From RGDT01 sp964630925 (GTDB lineage: Bacteria; Planctomycetota; Planctomycetia; Gemmatales; Gemmataceae), in assembly GCA_964630925.1 (NCBI GenBank), contig CAZVZK010000213.1:1-14357 (forward strand): a DNA stretch of 14,357 bases. The letters run 5' to 3'. A program made the position numbers and the translations under genes. This document shows, piece by piece, positions 13,737 through 14,357 of the stretch. How positions within the stretch are numbered: position 1 is the first letter of the stretch; each line of letters opens with the position of its first letter. The notes beneath the pieces were generated by a model that did no database searches, was not told the DNA's origin, and saw nothing but the letters and a program-made list of their open reading frames with translations.

Positions 13737-14357
13737 TCACCCCAACGCCCGGAAGACCGGCAAGAGCCTCGCCTCCGGGAAGAGGACGAACGGGTAATCT
13801 CGCCGCCGCAGCAGCGCGTTCGCGTCCGCCTCGCGCCTCGCCGTTGCCAGACGCGCCTTAGCGCCGTCGTGCAGATTGCCGAGGTGCTGGCGCATCGGCT
13901 CCAGCAGCGAACGCAGGCGGGCGAACCATTCCCGCCGGGCACGGCGCGTGGCCGGCAGCGCCGCGAGCAGGGCACGGCGTTCGGCGTCGGCGGGGTGGCC
14001 GGGCACGAACCGCTGCGGGTTCCACTCCAGCTCGCGTGCCTGCACCTGGAGCCGCGACACGTCGTCGTCAGAAGAGGGGTAGAGCGGCAGCGGCAGGCGG
14101 CACGTCGCCGACAGGACGGCGAACGGCGGCGGCTCGACGCCGAAGTAGTCGCGGATGATGAGGTCGGCCAGCTCGTCGTACTTGCCCCCGCCGATGCCGT
14201 GCAGGAACACGTCGGCGAGGAAGAGGCGGGCGAACAGGGTGGTGGCGAGGGCGCGGCTGCGGATCTTGTTCCCGAAATACTCGTGCAGAGGCACGTTGAT
14301 GTGGTCAGGGTCTTGCTGAGGCTCGAATCCCGGCCAATCATCCCCGTGAAAGACCAT
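13737..14357 (-). CDS. Hypothetical protein, probably the C-terminal part of a longer one
   Basis: The frame runs from stop 13737 to the window edge, 206 aa. An ATG lies exactly at the edge (14355-14357), so it could be the start, but the open frame may continue outside. The sequence beginning HGDDWPGFEPQQDPDHINVPLHEYFGNK reads like the middle of a domain. Conserved-looking blocks are RSRALATTLFARLFLADVF, HGIGGGKYDELADLIIRDYFG and LSATCRLPLPLYP. The second half is Arg/Ala-rich and helical (RRALLAALPATRRARREWFARLRSLLEPMRQHLGNLHD), ending FVLFPEARLLPVFRALG. No signal peptide or membrane span is clear. I do not recognise the family. The GIGGGKYDEL stretch looks like the best region for homology searching. 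Codon use matches the neighbours, so it is a real gene. Confidence 0.7.
   Translation of the reverse strand: MVFHGDDWPGFEPQQDPDHINVPLHEYFGNKIRSRALATTLFARLFLADVFLHGIGGGKYDELADLIIRDYFGVEPPPFAVLSATCRLPLPLYPSSDDDVSRLQVQARELEWNPQRFVPGHPADAERRALLAALPATRRARREWFARLRSLLEPMRQHLGNLHDGAKARLATARREADANALLRRRDYPFVLFPEARLLPVFRALG

Overview
The window is very GC-rich chromosomal DNA that looks like a planctomycete, most likely Gemmataceae or a close relative. The main pointers are a signal peptidase II with a long extra segment after its first membrane helix, GC-saturated third codon positions, very small spacing between genes, and short dispersed repeat families of a kind I associate with Gemmata-like genomes (from memory, not searched). 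This is ordinary core/housekeeping content. I see no phage, transposase, plasmid or defence island.

Layout. From 194 to 2550 on the + strand is a two-gene c-di-GMP unit: a receiver-GGDEF diguanylate cyclase whose stop codon overlaps the start of a GAF/HD-GYP phosphodiesterase. It converges on a minus-strand glycine cleavage operon transcribed gcvT-gcvH-gcvPA-gcvPB (7102 down to 2558), which carries unusual repeat structures in its intergenic gaps. From 7103 to 7613 is a 511-bp gene-free stretch with a 15-bp inverted repeat and two 42-bp direct repeats. At 7614-8819 (minus) is a lipoprotein combining a carboxypeptidase-regulatory-like fold with a C-terminal thioredoxin/TlpA domain. Across a 305-bp divergent promoter region lies lspA, the enzyme that removes lipoprotein signal peptides. 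It is followed on the + strand by a YycJ-type metallo-beta-lactamase-fold protein, a DUF418 membrane protein and a tRNA-Arg(ACG) gene. The -35 box of the tRNA promoter overlaps the DUF418 stop codon.

The right end is again on the minus strand: a small proline-rich coiled-coil lipoprotein, an SRAP-domain (HMCES/YedK) DNA-protein-crosslink protein, a cluster of three 28-bp repeats, and an unrecognised protein whose frame reaches the window edge.

How they work together: the first pair would make and break c-di-GMP from one transcript. The four gcv genes supply the T, H and two-part P components of the glycine cleavage system; the L protein is not here. lspA would mature lipoproteins such as the two encoded nearby. 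No previously undescribed system is evident. The most interesting non-coding signal is the TTTTCAG repeat/inverted-repeat structure in front of gcvPA, which could hide that gene's ribosome binding site.
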